Shown: positions 41,222 to 51,011 of the stretch, piece after piece
Numbering within the stretch: the first letter of the stretch is position 1
How the letters are laid out: every line of letters starts with the position of its first letter
Assembly (NCBI RefSeq): GCF_019218295.1
Contig: NZ_JAHUZF010000006.1
Coordinates: 806,001-870,000 of the forward strand
DNA length: 64,000 nt
Source of the DNA: Maritimibacter sp. DP1N21-5
GTDB taxonomy: Bacteria; Pseudomonadota; Alphaproteobacteria; Rhodobacterales; Rhodobacteraceae
Direction: 5' to 3'
Translations under genes and position numbers: made by a program
The notes under the pieces: model-generated
Database searches by the model: none
What the model was told of the DNA's origin: nothing
What the model saw: the letters and a program-made list of their open reading frames with translations, nothing else

Positions 41222-42892
41222 ATGAGCGAAACTGAGGAAACGCAAGGCATTCCAGCCCCGGAAGGCCATTCTGACGTGATCGAGACAGACTATGAGATCG
41301 GTCAGGACAACATAAGCACGTCGATTGGGCCCTTCGGGCTCGATATTCACAACCCGGTCTTCGCGATTTCCGGCCTCGCGATCGTGGCCTTCGTCTTCTA
41401 CACGCTGGCACTGCCGGAACAGGCCGGCGCCGCCTTTTCGGCGATGTTTTCCTGGGTGACACAGGGTTTCGACTGGTTCTTCCTGAGTGCGGCCAACATT
41501 TTCGTGCTGTTCTGCCTTCTGCTCATCGTGACGCCGATGGGCAACATCCGTCTGGGCGGCGTGAACGCCACACCCGACTACGGCTATGTCGGATGGTTCG
41601 CGATGCTCTTCGCGGCGGGCATGGGGATCGGCCTCATGTTCTACGGTGTGTCCGAGCCCATGACGCATTTCTCGACCGCTCTGGGCGGCACCACCGTGGA
41701 AGACGGTGTGCGCACCGACTGGGCGCCATTGGGCGGGGCCGAGGGCAACACTTCCGAGGCGGTCCGGCTGGGCATGGCGGCGACGATTTTCCACTGGGGC
41801 CTGCACCCTTGGGCGATCTATGCCGTGGTCGCGCTGGCGCTGGCGCTCTTCAGCTACAACAAGGGTCTGCCGCTGACGATCCGCTCGGCCTTCTACCCGA
41901 TCCTGGGCGAGCGTGTCTGGGGCTGGTGGGGCCATGTGATCGACGTGCTTGCGGTCTTTGCCACGCTTTTCGGCCTTGCGACCTCGCTCGGCTTCGGGGC
42001 GACACAGGCGAATGCGGGGCTGCACGAGCTTTTCGGCGTGCCGATCAACAACACCGTCGAGGTGCTCCTGATCACCGGGATCACGGCCATCGCAATCATC
42101 TCGGTGGTGCGAGGCCTTGATGGCGGGGTGAAGATCCTGTCGGAAATCAACATGGGGCTTGCGTTCCTGCTGCTGATCTTCGTGCTCTTGGTGGGCAGCT
42201 TCGTGGCTGTTGCGACCGGGTTCTTCGACTACCTCGGTGCCTATCTTCAGTATCTGCCGGCGCTGTCCAACCCGGTCGGTCGTGAGGACGTGAACTTCAT
42301 GCAGGGCTGGACCTCGTTCTACTGGGCCTGGTGGATTTCTTGGTCGCCCTTCGTAGGCATGTTCATCGCCCGCGTGTCGCGGGGCCGGAGCGTGCGCGAG
42401 TTCATCATCGCCGTGCTTCTCGTCCCGTCGCTGGTCTGCGTGCTCTGGATGACGGTCTTCGGCGGCACTGCGATCCAGCAGGTCGTGCAGGACGGCTATA
42501 CCGCCGCGCAGGATGCCGAATTGCCGTTGCAGCTCTTCAAGATGCTCGACGTTCTGCCGCTGGCGGGGCTCACCTCGCTCATCGGGATCGTGCTGGTGAT
42601 CGTGTTCTTCGTGACCTCGTCGGATTCCGGTTCGCTGGTCATCGACACGATCACGGCGGGCGGAAAGGTCGACGCGCCCGTGCCGCAGCGCGTGTTCTGG
42701 GCCATCTTCGAAGGCGCGGTTGCCATCGTGCTCCTGCTGTCGGCGGGCGGTCTCGCCTCGCTCCAGTCCATGGTGATCTCGACGGGCCTGCCGTTCACGG
42801 TCGTGCTTCTCATCATGTGCTATGCGATCTGGCGGGGCCTCGCGTCCGAGCGGCGATCGGTCAAGCTCGCCGAGGGTGTAACGGCGGAGTAA
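41222..42892 (+). CDS. BCCT family betaine/choline/DMSP-type transporter
   Basis: A 556-residue transporter with about twelve membrane segments. The family signature is visible around WWISWSPFVGMFIARVSRGRS split as WWISWSPFVGMF and ARVSRGRSVREF, and also AAGMGIGLMFYGVSEP and FHWGLHPWAIY. Members import betaine, choline, carnitine or DMSP with Na+ or H+. Position beside acuI suggests a DMSP-related substrate, but sequence alone does not prove it. The 34-residue hydrophilic N-terminus is normal. A terminator follows. Confidence 0.93.
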   Translation: MSETEETQGIPAPEGHSDVIETDYEIGQDNISTSIGPFGLDIHNPVFAISGLAIVAFVFYTLALPEQAGAAFSAMFSWVTQGFDWFFLSAANIFVLFCLLLIVTPMGNIRLGGVNATPDYGYVGWFAMLFAAGMGIGLMFYGVSEPMTHFSTALGGTTVEDGVRTDWAPLGGAEGNTSEAVRLGMAATIFHWGLHPWAIYAVVALALALFSYNKGLPLTIRSAFYPILGERVWGWWGHVIDVLAVFATLFGLATSLGFGATQANAGLHELFGVPINNTVEVLLITGITAIAIISVVRGLDGGVKILSEINMGLAFLLLIFVLLVGSFVAVATGFFDYLGAYLQYLPALSNPVGREDVNFMQGWTSFYWAWWISWSPFVGMFIARVSRGRSVREFIIAVLLVPSLVCVLWMTVFGGTAIQQVVQDGYTAAQDAELPLQLFKMLDVLPLAGLTSLIGIVLVIVFFVTSSDSGSLVIDTITAGGKVDAPVPQRVFWAIFEGAVAIVLLLSAGGLASLQSMVISTGLPFTVVLLIMCYAIWRGLASERRSVKLAEGVTAE

Positions 42893-42916
42893 GCCGACCT
42901 CTCGCTAAACCTTTGA

Positions 42917-42945
42917 CCCCGGCGGGAAATCCTGCCGGGGTTTTT
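42917..42945 (+). terminator. Terminator after BCCT gene
   Basis: Ten-base-pair stem CCCCGGCGGG / CCTGCCGGGG with a short loop, then five T. Confidence 0.9.
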
Positions 42946-42991
42946 CTTCATCCGCATTGAACTGACATCAGGTTTGCGGCGTAGTCCCGTC

Positions 42992-44416
42992 ATGAGCACG
43001 CCCGTCATCCTTTGGCTGCGCCGCGATTTGCGGCTCACCGATCATCCCGCCCTTGTCGCCGCCGCTGCCTCTGGCCCGGTCATCCCGATCTTCATCCGGG
43101 ATGCAGCCGTGGACAGGCTTGGTGCTGCCGCGAAATGGCGACTGGGCGAGGCGCTCCGGGTCTTCGGCGCGCGGCTCGCGGACGAGGGGTCTCGGCTCAT
43201 CCTGCGCCGGGGCAACGCGCTCGACGTGTTGCGCGAGGTGATCGCCGAGACGGGCGCCGAGGCGGTGCATTGGTCGCGGCTCTACGATCCCGACGCGATA
43301 GAGCGGAACACCGACGTGAAATCGGCGCTGAAGGACGCAGGTATTACGGTTGAAAGCCACGCCGGCCATCTGCTGTTCGAGCCCTGGACGGTCGAGACCA
43401 AGGCGGGCGATCCCTACAAGGTCTATTCACCCTATTGGCGGGCGGTGGCAGAGCGCGATCCCGGTGCGCCCCTGTCCGCGCCAACGCTCAAAGCACCGCG
43501 CGACTGGCCCGACAGCGATGATCTGGCGGACTGGGAGCTCGGCGCGGCCATGAACCGGGGGGCCGAGGTGCTCGCCAGATACTCGGACCCGGGCGAAAAG
43601 GCCGCGCAGACGCGCCTTGGCGTCTTCATTCGCGACAAGGTCGCCCACTATAAACAAGCGCGCGACATGGTGGCCGAGGATGGCACCTCGGGTATGTCCG
43701 AGTATCTGACCTATGGCGAGATTTCTCCGCGCAGCCTCTGGGCCGCCGGACAGCGCGCGATGGACGAAGGCAAGGCAGGGGCCGAGACCTTCCTGAAGGA
43801 GGTCGTCTGGCGCGAGTTCGCCTATCACCTCATGTATCACTTCCCGCGCATCGTGGATCGCAACTGGCGCGAGGAATGGGACGGGTTTCCCTGGAAGGAC
43901 GACGAGCGGCTGGCCGAGGTGAAGGCGTGGAAACAGGCGCGCACCGGGGTGCCCTTTGTCGATGCGGCCCTGCGCGAGATGTATGTGACCGGGCGCATGC
44001 ACAACCGGGCGCGCATGATCGTGGCGAGCTACCTGACCAAGCATTGCATGATCCACTGGCGGGTGGGTCAACAGTGGTTCGAGGACTGCCTGACCGACTG
44101 GGACCCGGCGTCGAACGCCATGGGCTGGCAATGGGTCGCAGGCTCCGGCCCCGACGCGGCGCCCTATTTCCGGATCTTCAACCCGGAGACGCAAGCAGAG
44201 AAGTTCGACCCCGAGGGAGATTATCGTGACCGCTGGGTCGCCGAAGGACAGGATGACCCGCCCGAAACCGCGCGCGATTACTTCGCGGCGATTCCCCGGG
44301 CGTGGAAAATGGATATGCACGGAAACTATCCAGACACGCCCATCGTGGGTCTGAAAGAAGGGCGGGACGCTGCGCTCGATGCTTATCAGAACCGGCCAAA
44401 CGCCGGGGAAGATTAA
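42992..44416 (+). CDS. phrB: Deoxyribodipyrimidine photolyase (class I)
   Basis: A 474-residue DNA photolyase that repairs UV-induced pyrimidine dimers using blue light and FAD. The N-terminal antenna domain opens with VILWLRRDLRLTDHPAL. The FAD domain shows EFAYHLMYHFP, GVPFVDAALREMYVTGRMHNRARMI split as VDAALREM and MHNRARMI, and SNAMGWQWVAG, with the tryptophan-rich cavity. The start at 42992 is chosen because homologues begin with M-x-x-P-V-I-L-W. It has its own unit between two terminator-bounded genes. Confidence 0.93.
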   Translation: MSTPVILWLRRDLRLTDHPALVAAAASGPVIPIFIRDAAVDRLGAAAKWRLGEALRVFGARLADEGSRLILRRGNALDVLREVIAETGAEAVHWSRLYDPDAIERNTDVKSALKDAGITVESHAGHLLFEPWTVETKAGDPYKVYSPYWRAVAERDPGAPLSAPTLKAPRDWPDSDDLADWELGAAMNRGAEVLARYSDPGEKAAQTRLGVFIRDKVAHYKQARDMVAEDGTSGMSEYLTYGEISPRSLWAAGQRAMDEGKAGAETFLKEVVWREFAYHLMYHFPRIVDRNWREEWDGFPWKDDERLAEVKAWKQARTGVPFVDAALREMYVTGRMHNRARMIVASYLTKHCMIHWRVGQQWFEDCLTDWDPASNAMGWQWVAGSGPDAAPYFRIFNPETQAEKFDPEGDYRDRWVAEGQDDPPETARDYFAAIPRAWKMDMHGNYPDTPIVGLKEGRDAALDAYQNRPNAGED

Positions 44417-44471
44417 GAATTTCTTGCGGGACTGAGAAAAATCCGTTCACCATAACAAGAAGACAAGGGTG

Positions 44472-45686
44472 ATGCCGATGATCCACATGACGACGAAGGG
44501 GCAAAAGGACCTGCCTCGATACTTTCCTCAGGTCTATGCGCTGGCCAGCCGGATCGGTCAGGGGCGGCTCGATTTCGTGCTCTCCGATGGCCGCGTGTTC
44601 CGCGCCGAGGGCGACAAGCCCGGCTTCGTGGCCGAAGTGCATGTCCACTCCGACGATGTCTTCGCCCGTCTCGTGCGTGAGGGCGATCTGGGGTTTTGCG
44701 ACAGCTACATCGAAGGTGGCTGGTCGACCCCGGATCTCCAGGCCTTTCTCGATTTCATCCAGACCGAGAACGACGATCTCTATGGCGGCTTCCGTGGCGC
44801 CAAGCTTGTCCAGATGGCCGAGCGTTTCCGCCACTGGCTCCAGTCCAACACCAAGAAACAGGCGAAGAAGAACATCGCGGCGCATTACGATCTGGGCAAC
44901 GATTTCTACACGCTCTGGCTCGACGACACGATGACCTATTCCTCGGCCCTGTTCAAAACCGGGCAGGAAAGCCTCGAGAAAGCCCAGGAGCAGAAATACG
45001 CGAGCATGGTGGACGAGATGGGGGCCCAGCCCGGCGACCATGTGCTCGAAATCGGCTGCGGCTGGGGAGGTTTCGCGGAATACGCTGCGAAAGAGCGTGG
45101 CTTGTCCGTCACTTGCCTGACCATCTCAAGAGAACAGTTCGACTATGCGGTCAATCGCATTGAAAAGGCAGGACTTTCCGACAAGGTGACGATCAAGCTT
45201 CAGGATTACCGCGATGAGGCCGGGCAATATGACGGGATCGCGTCCATCGAGATGTTCGAAGCGGTGGGCGAGAAATACTGGCCGGTCTACTTCGAGACCG
45301 TGAAGAAGAACCTCAAGCCCGGCAAGCAGGCGACGCTCCAGATCATCACACTGACGGAACGTCGCTTTGAGAAGTACCGGAAAAGCGTTGATTTCATTCA
45401 GAAATACATTTTCCCGGGTGGGATGCTGCCGTCGAAGACCGTGCTGCGTGGCGAGATCGAGAAGGCAGGACTGGCTTTCAGGAACCAGATCGCCTTCGGC
45501 CAGAGCTACTCCGATACGCTCCGGCGCTGGATGGAGACCTTCAACGACCGTTGGGACGAGGTGACCAAGCTCGGCTTCGACGACAGGTTCCGGCGCATGT
45601 GGAATTTCTATCTTGCGGGTTGCGCGGCGGCGTTCCGCGCGGAAAACTGCGACGTGGTGCAGGTGACGGTGGGCAAGCCTGCCTGA
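44472..45686 (+). CDS. Cyclopropane-fatty-acid synthase family methyltransferase
   Basis: A 404-residue SAM-dependent methyltransferase of the CFA synthase type. The N-terminal lipid-binding part (about 1-120) precedes the core: HYDLGNDFYTLWLDDTMTYS, the SAM motif VLEIGCGWGGF, LTISREQ, SIEMFEAVGEKYW and YIFPGGMLPS. Members add methylene or methyl groups to unsaturated acyl chains in membrane lipids. The ATG at 44472 is one of several close starts (44469 GTG, 44478 ATG). It is 25 bp upstream of trgA on the same strand. Confidence 0.9.
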   Translation: MPMIHMTTKGQKDLPRYFPQVYALASRIGQGRLDFVLSDGRVFRAEGDKPGFVAEVHVHSDDVFARLVREGDLGFCDSYIEGGWSTPDLQAFLDFIQTENDDLYGGFRGAKLVQMAERFRHWLQSNTKKQAKKNIAAHYDLGNDFYTLWLDDTMTYSSALFKTGQESLEKAQEQKYASMVDEMGAQPGDHVLEIGCGWGGFAEYAAKERGLSVTCLTISREQFDYAVNRIEKAGLSDKVTIKLQDYRDEAGQYDGIASIEMFEAVGEKYWPVYFETVKKNLKPGKQATLQIITLTERRFEKYRKSVDFIQKYIFPGGMLPSKTVLRGEIEKAGLAFRNQIAFGQSYSDTLRRWMETFNDRWDEVTKLGFDDRFRRMWNFYLAGCAAAFRAENCDVVQVTVGKPA

Positions 45687-45711
45687 TGCGGTTCTGACCG
45701 GAGGTTGATGG

Positions 45712-46152
45712 ATGCCCACATTCGCGCGCCTTGTCGCGGCGGTCCTTTTGGCGGCGCTTGGCTGGGTGGTGGCCACACTCGCCATTCCTTACTTCGACGA
45801 GGGCACGCCACTAGGGATGATCCAGATCGTTTCGGCGGGCTGGGGGCTGGTGACGGGGTGGATCTTCACCGCGCCGAAGCTGGCCCGGGGAATCGGGAGT
45901 GCCTTCGCGATCGGGCTATCCTCGGCCGTGGTGCAGGCCTTTCTCACGATCCTGAGCTTCTCGGTCCGCCAAATGGTCGATCGCGCTTTCCGCATGTCCT
46001 ACGGGACGGTGATGGACGCGGTGGCCGGAGTCTTCGAGAGCGGGCTCGACTACGCCATCATCGTGGGCAAACCCGATGTGATCGCGGTGGCGGCCATCGG
46101 CGGCATCGTGACCGGCTATGTCACCCGCTACGTGGCGAGGCATTACCGGTGA
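45712..46152 (+). CDS. trgA: TrgA family membrane protein (tellurite resistance)
   Basis: A 146-residue membrane protein of the TrgA family, known from Rhodobacter sphaeroides as part of the tellurite-resistance trgAB locus. It has three to four hydrophobic segments (for example RLVAAVLLAALGWVVATLAI, GMIQIVSAGWGLVTGWIF, and AVAAIGGIVTGYVTRYV). The GTG start of trgB overlaps its stop by 4 bp. Its precise biochemical role is unknown. Confidence 0.9.
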   Translation: MPTFARLVAAVLLAALGWVVATLAIPYFDEGTPLGMIQIVSAGWGLVTGWIFTAPKLARGIGSAFAIGLSSAVVQAFLTILSFSVRQMVDRAFRMSYGTVMDAVAGVFESGLDYAIIVGKPDVIAVAAIGGIVTGYVTRYVARHYR

Positions 46153-47279
46153 GCGACGCGACGCTGTTTCTGTTCGGAACGCTCTGCCATGCGCCGTTGC
46201 GCGACGTGGTGATGGGGGGCGAGACCAAGGTCGAGGTGAAGACCGCGAAACTGCGGGACCACGCCGTCCACTGGGCCGGCGGGGCGGATCATCCGATGCT
46301 GGTCGCCGCGCCCGGCGAGGTGGCCACCGGGGTCGTCGTCACCGGCATGACCCGGGAACAGCGCGCGCGGTTCGATTTCTTCGAGGGCGGGTTCGATTAC
46401 GACCTCGTCCCGGCGCTGGTGGACGTGGACGGGGCCGAGGTCATGGCGCTGCGCTATGACGCGCCGGCCGGTGTGCGACCGGGCGGTCGCTGGCGACTGG
46501 TCGACTGGGCGGAAACCTATGCACCCCTTTGGGTCGCTGCAGCGGAAGAAGCCATGAGTTACTTCGGCCAGATCGGTCCCGAGGTGCTGGCCGCGCGCAT
46601 GGGGATGATCCGGCTCAGGGCCGCGGCGCGCCTCAGGGCGGAGGAGGGGCTTCCCGCCACGCTGCGCTCGGATATGGAGGTGGCATCGGATGTGGAGATC
46701 GAGACGTTCGACAGGCCCTATTCCCACTATTTCGTGACGGCGGAGGCGGACCTCCGGTTCCGGCGGTTCGACGGCACGATGAGCGCCACGGTCAACCGGG
46801 CGGGCTTCGTCATGGGCGACGCGGTGACGGTACTGCCCTATGACCCGGTGCATGACCTCGTGCTCCTGGTCGAGCAGTTCCGCATGGGGCCGATGCTCCG
46901 GGGCGACGCGCGGCCCTGGATGCTGGAACCCATCGCCGGACGGGTCGATCCCGGCGAAGCGCCCGACACCACCGCCCGGCGTGAAACGCTGGAAGAAGCG
47001 CGGCTGACGCTGGGAAAACTGCATTTTGTCAACGGTCATTACCCGTCGCCCGGCGCGGTGACCGAATTCGTCTATTCCTACGTGGGCGAAGCGCGGCTTC
47101 AGGGGCGCGGTGGCGATGTCGCGGGTCTCGTGACCGAGGATGAAAACATCCGGTCTCATGTCATCCCCTTCGACCAGTTGATGGAACTCGTGCGCAGCGG
47201 CGAGGCGGCGGCCGGACCGCTGGTGATCTCGGCCTTCTGGCTTGCGCTGAATCGCGCACGACTGCGTGGGTCTGCTTGA
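46149..47279 (+). CDS. trgB: TrgB: gamma-glutamylcyclotransferase-like plus Nudix hydrolase
   Basis: A 376-residue two-domain protein. The first about 150 residues match the gamma-glutamylcyclotransferase (AIG2-like) fold (LFLFGTLCHAPL, FFEGGFDYDL). The remainder is a Nudix hydrolase with the box GRVDPGEAPDT...RRETLEEARL, resembling ADP-ribose or ADP-sugar pyrophosphatases. The N-terminal domain would not be found by a Nudix-only search. It starts with GTG at 46149, coupled to trgA. In R. sphaeroides trgB contributes to tellurite resistance. Confidence 0.92.
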   Translation: MSDATLFLFGTLCHAPLRDVVMGGETKVEVKTAKLRDHAVHWAGGADHPMLVAAPGEVATGVVVTGMTREQRARFDFFEGGFDYDLVPALVDVDGAEVMALRYDAPAGVRPGGRWRLVDWAETYAPLWVAAAEEAMSYFGQIGPEVLAARMGMIRLRAAARLRAEEGLPATLRSDMEVASDVEIETFDRPYSHYFVTAEADLRFRRFDGTMSATVNRAGFVMGDAVTVLPYDPVHDLVLLVEQFRMGPMLRGDARPWMLEPIAGRVDPGEAPDTTARRETLEEARLTLGKLHFVNGHYPSPGAVTEFVYSYVGEARLQGRGGDVAGLVTEDENIRSHVIPFDQLMELVRSGEAAAGPLVISAFWLALNRARLRGSA

Positions 47280-47337
47280 GTTACCCCGCGCGCGCCATTA
47301 CGACTTGGGCAAACCAACGATAACGGACGGGCCCAAG

Positions 47338-48372
47338 ATGGACACGCGCGCAGATCTCATCCACCTCATCGGCAATACGCCCCTCGTGCGGCTGAACAAG
47401 ATCTCGGATGAGACGGGATGCGAAATTCTTGGCAAATGCGAGTTCATGAACCCCGGCCAGTCGGTCAAGGACCGGGCCGCGCTCTTCATCATCCGTGACG
47501 CGATTGCGCGCGGCGATCTGAAGCCCGGCGGGACCATTGTCGAGGGCACGGCGGGCAACACCGGCATCGGGATCGGGCTGGTCGCGGCGGCCATGGGGTT
47601 CCGCTCGATCATCGTCATCCCCGAGACGCAAAGTCAGGAAAAGAAGGACATGATCCGCATCGCCGGGGCCGAATTGGTCGAGGTGCCGGCAGTGCCCTAC
47701 AAGAATCCCAACAACTACGTGCGTTATTCCGGGCGGCTGGCCGAAGAAATCGCGAAAACCGATCCCAATGGCGCGATCTGGGCCAACCAGTTCGACAATA
47801 CCGCGAACCGGCAGGCGCATCTTGAGACCACGGGCCCGGAGATCTGGGAACAGACCGACGGCAAGGTGGACGGCGTGGTCTGCGCGGTCGGCTCTGGCGG
47901 TACACTTGGCGGGGTGGCCCTCGCGCTCCAGCCCAAGGGGGTAAAGGTCGCCATCGTCGATCCCGAGGGGGCGGCGCTCTACAGCTATTACAAGACCGGC
48001 GAGTTCAAGTCCGAAGGCTCTTCGATCACGGAAGGCATCGGGCAGGGGCGCATCACGGCGAACCTTGAAGGGATCACGCCCGACATGGCTTACCGCGCGA
48101 CGGATGCCGAGGCGCTGCCCTATGCCTTCGACCTGCTCGAGGACGAGGGGCTCTGCGTGGGCGGATCCTCGGCGATCAACATGGCCGGCGCCGTGCAGAT
48201 GGCCAAGGAGATGGGACCGGGCAAGACCATCGTCACGATCCTTTGCGATTATGGCACCCGCTATCAGGCCAAGCTCTACAACGCAGCCTTCCTGCGCGAG
48301 AAGGGTCTGCCCGTGCCGGGCTTCCTGGACCGCGAGGCACGTGAGGTGCCCACCGTATTCGAGGACGTCTGA
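47338..48372 (+). CDS. cysK: Cysteine synthase A
   Basis: A 344-residue PLP enzyme that makes cysteine from O-acetylserine and sulfide. The PLP lysine is in NPGQSVKDRAA, then VEGTAGNTGIGIGL and VCAVGSGGTLGG. The start at 47338 gives the usual N-terminus (IHLIGNTPLVRLN). It directly follows trgB on the same strand (58 bp), and this trgA-trgB-cysK order is the one linked to tellurite resistance in Rhodobacter. Its stop overlaps the mscS start (TGATG), so that gene is likely cotranslated. Confidence 0.94.
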   Translation: MDTRADLIHLIGNTPLVRLNKISDETGCEILGKCEFMNPGQSVKDRAALFIIRDAIARGDLKPGGTIVEGTAGNTGIGIGLVAAAMGFRSIIVIPETQSQEKKDMIRIAGAELVEVPAVPYKNPNNYVRYSGRLAEEIAKTDPNGAIWANQFDNTANRQAHLETTGPEIWEQTDGKVDGVVCAVGSGGTLGGVALALQPKGVKVAIVDPEGAALYSYYKTGEFKSEGSSITEGIGQGRITANLEGITPDMAYRATDAEALPYAFDLLEDEGLCVGGSSAINMAGAVQMAKEMGPGKTIVTILCDYGTRYQAKLYNAAFLREKGLPVPGFLDREAREVPTVFEDV

Positions 48373-50927
48373 TGCAGGCGCTCTCACGGCTGGCGGCGCT
48401 CGTCGCGCTGCTGACGTCTCTGGCCGTGTCCTCGGCTTGGGCTCAGGAAGCAGCGAATGAAGGCGACGGGGCGGGGGGCGAGATTGACGCTCCTCTACTG
48501 GACGCCCCGGCGGACACCGAGGCCGCCCGAGCCGAAGCGGAACAGGCGCAGGCAGAAGAGTCCGAGGCGGACGGGGAGTCAGCGGCCGAAGCACTTGCAG
48601 AAGGGATCACCCTGCCGTCCGGCGCTCCGGACTACGAAGCCTGGGCACGGATCGCATTGCGCGCCGAGCAGGCGATCGAGGCGGGGCGGGCGTCGGATCA
48701 GGCGCTCGGATCGCTGCGCGACCAGATCGTCGAATGGCGTGACCGTTTCGCCGAGGCTCGAAGCGAAAACCGGGTGCCGCTGGCGACCCTGCGCAACCAG
48801 ATCGCAGCGCTGGGTCCGGCGCCGGCGGAAGGGGCGAGCGAGAGCGAGACCCTGGCTGCCGAACGTGAGGCGCTGAACGCCCGGCTGGCCGAACTGGAAC
48901 GCCCCGTGATCGCCGCCGATCTGGCGTATGCGCGGGCAGATACGATCATCTCGGAAATCGACGACCTGCTGCGCACCCGACAGGCCGAAGAGCTCATGTC
49001 GCCGGGGGCAAGCCCCCTCGCGCCCGGCAACTGGAGTGCAGCGGCGGGCGCGATGACCACCTCGTTCAACGTCTGGCTGCGCGAGATCCGGCAGAACCGG
49101 GACTCACCGGCCGAGATGAAGACCATGCGCAACCAGCTCGCGTTCACCATCTTTTTCGCGGTCTTTGGCCTCGTGATGATCTTTGGCGCGCGGCGTCTGC
49201 CCATCATGCTGGGCAACCGGATCGTCACACGCGGCACGGGGCCGTCACAGGGGGTCTGGTCCTTCCTTGTGTCCCTGGGCGAGGTGGTGATCCCGGTGGT
49301 CGGCATCCTGTCGCTGCTGATCGCCTTCGACACGCTGTCTCTCTTCGGGCCACGATCGCTCGCCGCGCTCAACGCCTTTACCTATATCGGCGTCGACGTG
49401 GTCATCGCGGGCTGGATCGGGGCGCGGGTCTTTGGTCGGAACGACGCCCAGTGGGAGGTTCTGAACCTCTCCCGCGGCGCGCGCACCGAGGGGCGGATCG
49501 AGGCTTTGCTTCTGGGTCTCGCCTACGGTGTCCACGTCTTCGTCCGCACCGTGTCCGAGGGCGAAGGCTACGCCGAAAACGTCGCGGTCGTGCTGCAATT
49601 GCCGGTCATGGTCTTCACCGCCATCGTGCTGTGGCGGATCGGACGGCTCCTGCGGACCCATGCCCGGCAAGCGGGTGAAGACGCCGAGAACGGCCCGAGT
49701 TTCCGCGACCGGCTTCTGAGCCTCGGCGGGCAGGCGGTGATGCTTGTCTCCATCCTGGGCCCGGTGATGAATCTTCTGGGCTATAACGCTCTCGCCGATT
49801 TCGTGGTGTACGGTACGGTCCTATCCTTGGCTCTCGTCGGCGTGCTTCTGGTGGTGCATGTTCTCCTGGTCGATCTCTACGGCACGGTGACGAAGCGCAG
49901 CCTCGAAGAAGCCCAGCAGGCGCTGGTGCCGGTCCTTGGCAGCCTCGTCGTCTTCATCCTGTCCCTGCCGCTCTTTTCCCTGATCTGGGGCGCGCGGGCG
50001 GCCGAACTGGGCGAGATCTGGACGCGGGTCGGGCAGGGGATCCAGCTCGGCGAAAGCCGGATCACTCCCTACGACATCCTTACGATCCTGATCGTCTTCG
50101 CGGTCGGTTTCGGTGCCACGCGGCTCTTGCAGGGGATGTTGAAAACCTCCGTCCTGCCCAAGACCCGGCTCGACATCGGGGGGCGCAACGCGATCACCTC
50201 GGGGATCGGCTACGTGGGTTATTTCCTCGCCGCGATCATCGCGGTGACCACGGCCGGGATCAACCTGTCCTCGCTGGCGGTGGTTGCCGGTGCGCTCTCG
50301 GTGGGCATCGGCTTTGGCCTTCAGAACATCGTGTCGAACTTTGTCTCGGGGATCATCCTGCTCATTGAACGCCCCGTGTCGGAGGGCGATTGGATCGACG
50401 CAGGCGGCCAGATGGGCATCGTGAAGGACATTTCCGTGCGCTCCACGACCATCGAAACTTTCGACAAGACCGATGTGGTCATTCCGAACTCGGATCTGAT
50501 CTCGGGGGTCGTCACCAACTACACCCGCGGCAACCGGGTCGGCCGCCTCGTGATCAACGTCGGGGTGGGATACGCGTCCGACACGCACCGGGTGAGCGAA
50601 ATCCTGATGGAGGTTGCGGAAAACCACCCGATGGTGGCGGTGAACCCCGCGCCACAGGTGAGCTTCATGGATTTCGGCGCCGATGCACTCATGTTCCAGA
50701 TCCGCGCGATCCTGTCGGACGTTTTCTACATCAACGTGGTACGCGACGAATTCAATCACGAGATCCTCACGCGATTCCGCGCCGAAGGCATCGAGATCCC
50801 CTTCGCGCAGCGCGACCTGTGGCTGCGAAACCCCGAGGCACTGGTTCCGCCACGCACCCAGGCAGAGCCTGCGCAACCCACGACCCTGGCCCCGGACCCC
50901 GGCGATCCCGACCCCGACGTCGAATGA
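48372..50927 (+). CDS. MscS-type mechanosensitive channel with DUF3772 extension
   Basis: An 851-residue membrane protein. A signal peptide (AVSSAWAQ, cleaved near residue 25) is followed by a long periplasmic helical part (DUF3772-like, about 30-255) with coiled-coil Glu/Arg/Ala repeats, then many membrane segments, and the MscS core: GIGFGLQNIVSNFVSGIILL in the pore helix, then ERPVSEGDWIDAGGQMGIV split at the beta domain. It opens under membrane tension. It overlaps cysK by one base. The C-terminal tail is Pro/Ala rich. Confidence 0.92.
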   Translation: MQALSRLAALVALLTSLAVSSAWAQEAANEGDGAGGEIDAPLLDAPADTEAARAEAEQAQAEESEADGESAAEALAEGITLPSGAPDYEAWARIALRAEQAIEAGRASDQALGSLRDQIVEWRDRFAEARSENRVPLATLRNQIAALGPAPAEGASESETLAAEREALNARLAELERPVIAADLAYARADTIISEIDDLLRTRQAEELMSPGASPLAPGNWSAAAGAMTTSFNVWLREIRQNRDSPAEMKTMRNQLAFTIFFAVFGLVMIFGARRLPIMLGNRIVTRGTGPSQGVWSFLVSLGEVVIPVVGILSLLIAFDTLSLFGPRSLAALNAFTYIGVDVVIAGWIGARVFGRNDAQWEVLNLSRGARTEGRIEALLLGLAYGVHVFVRTVSEGEGYAENVAVVLQLPVMVFTAIVLWRIGRLLRTHARQAGEDAENGPSFRDRLLSLGGQAVMLVSILGPVMNLLGYNALADFVVYGTVLSLALVGVLLVVHVLLVDLYGTVTKRSLEEAQQALVPVLGSLVVFILSLPLFSLIWGARAAELGEIWTRVGQGIQLGESRITPYDILTILIVFAVGFGATRLLQGMLKTSVLPKTRLDIGGRNAITSGIGYVGYFLAAIIAVTTAGINLSSLAVVAGALSVGIGFGLQNIVSNFVSGIILLIERPVSEGDWIDAGGQMGIVKDISVRSTTIETFDKTDVVIPNSDLISGVVTNYTRGNRVGRLVINVGVGYASDTHRVSEILMEVAENHPMVAVNPAPQVSFMDFGADALMFQIRAILSDVFYINVVRDEFNHEILTRFRAEGIEIPFAQRDLWLRNPEALVPPRTQAEPAQPTTLAPDPGDPDPDVE

Positions 50928-51011
50928 GAGGCTTTGGACGGGCACCGGGCAAAAGATTTTGCCCGTGGCCCCTTGCAAGCGTCGGCAGTTGTTGGATATA
51001 TCGCCCGGCAC

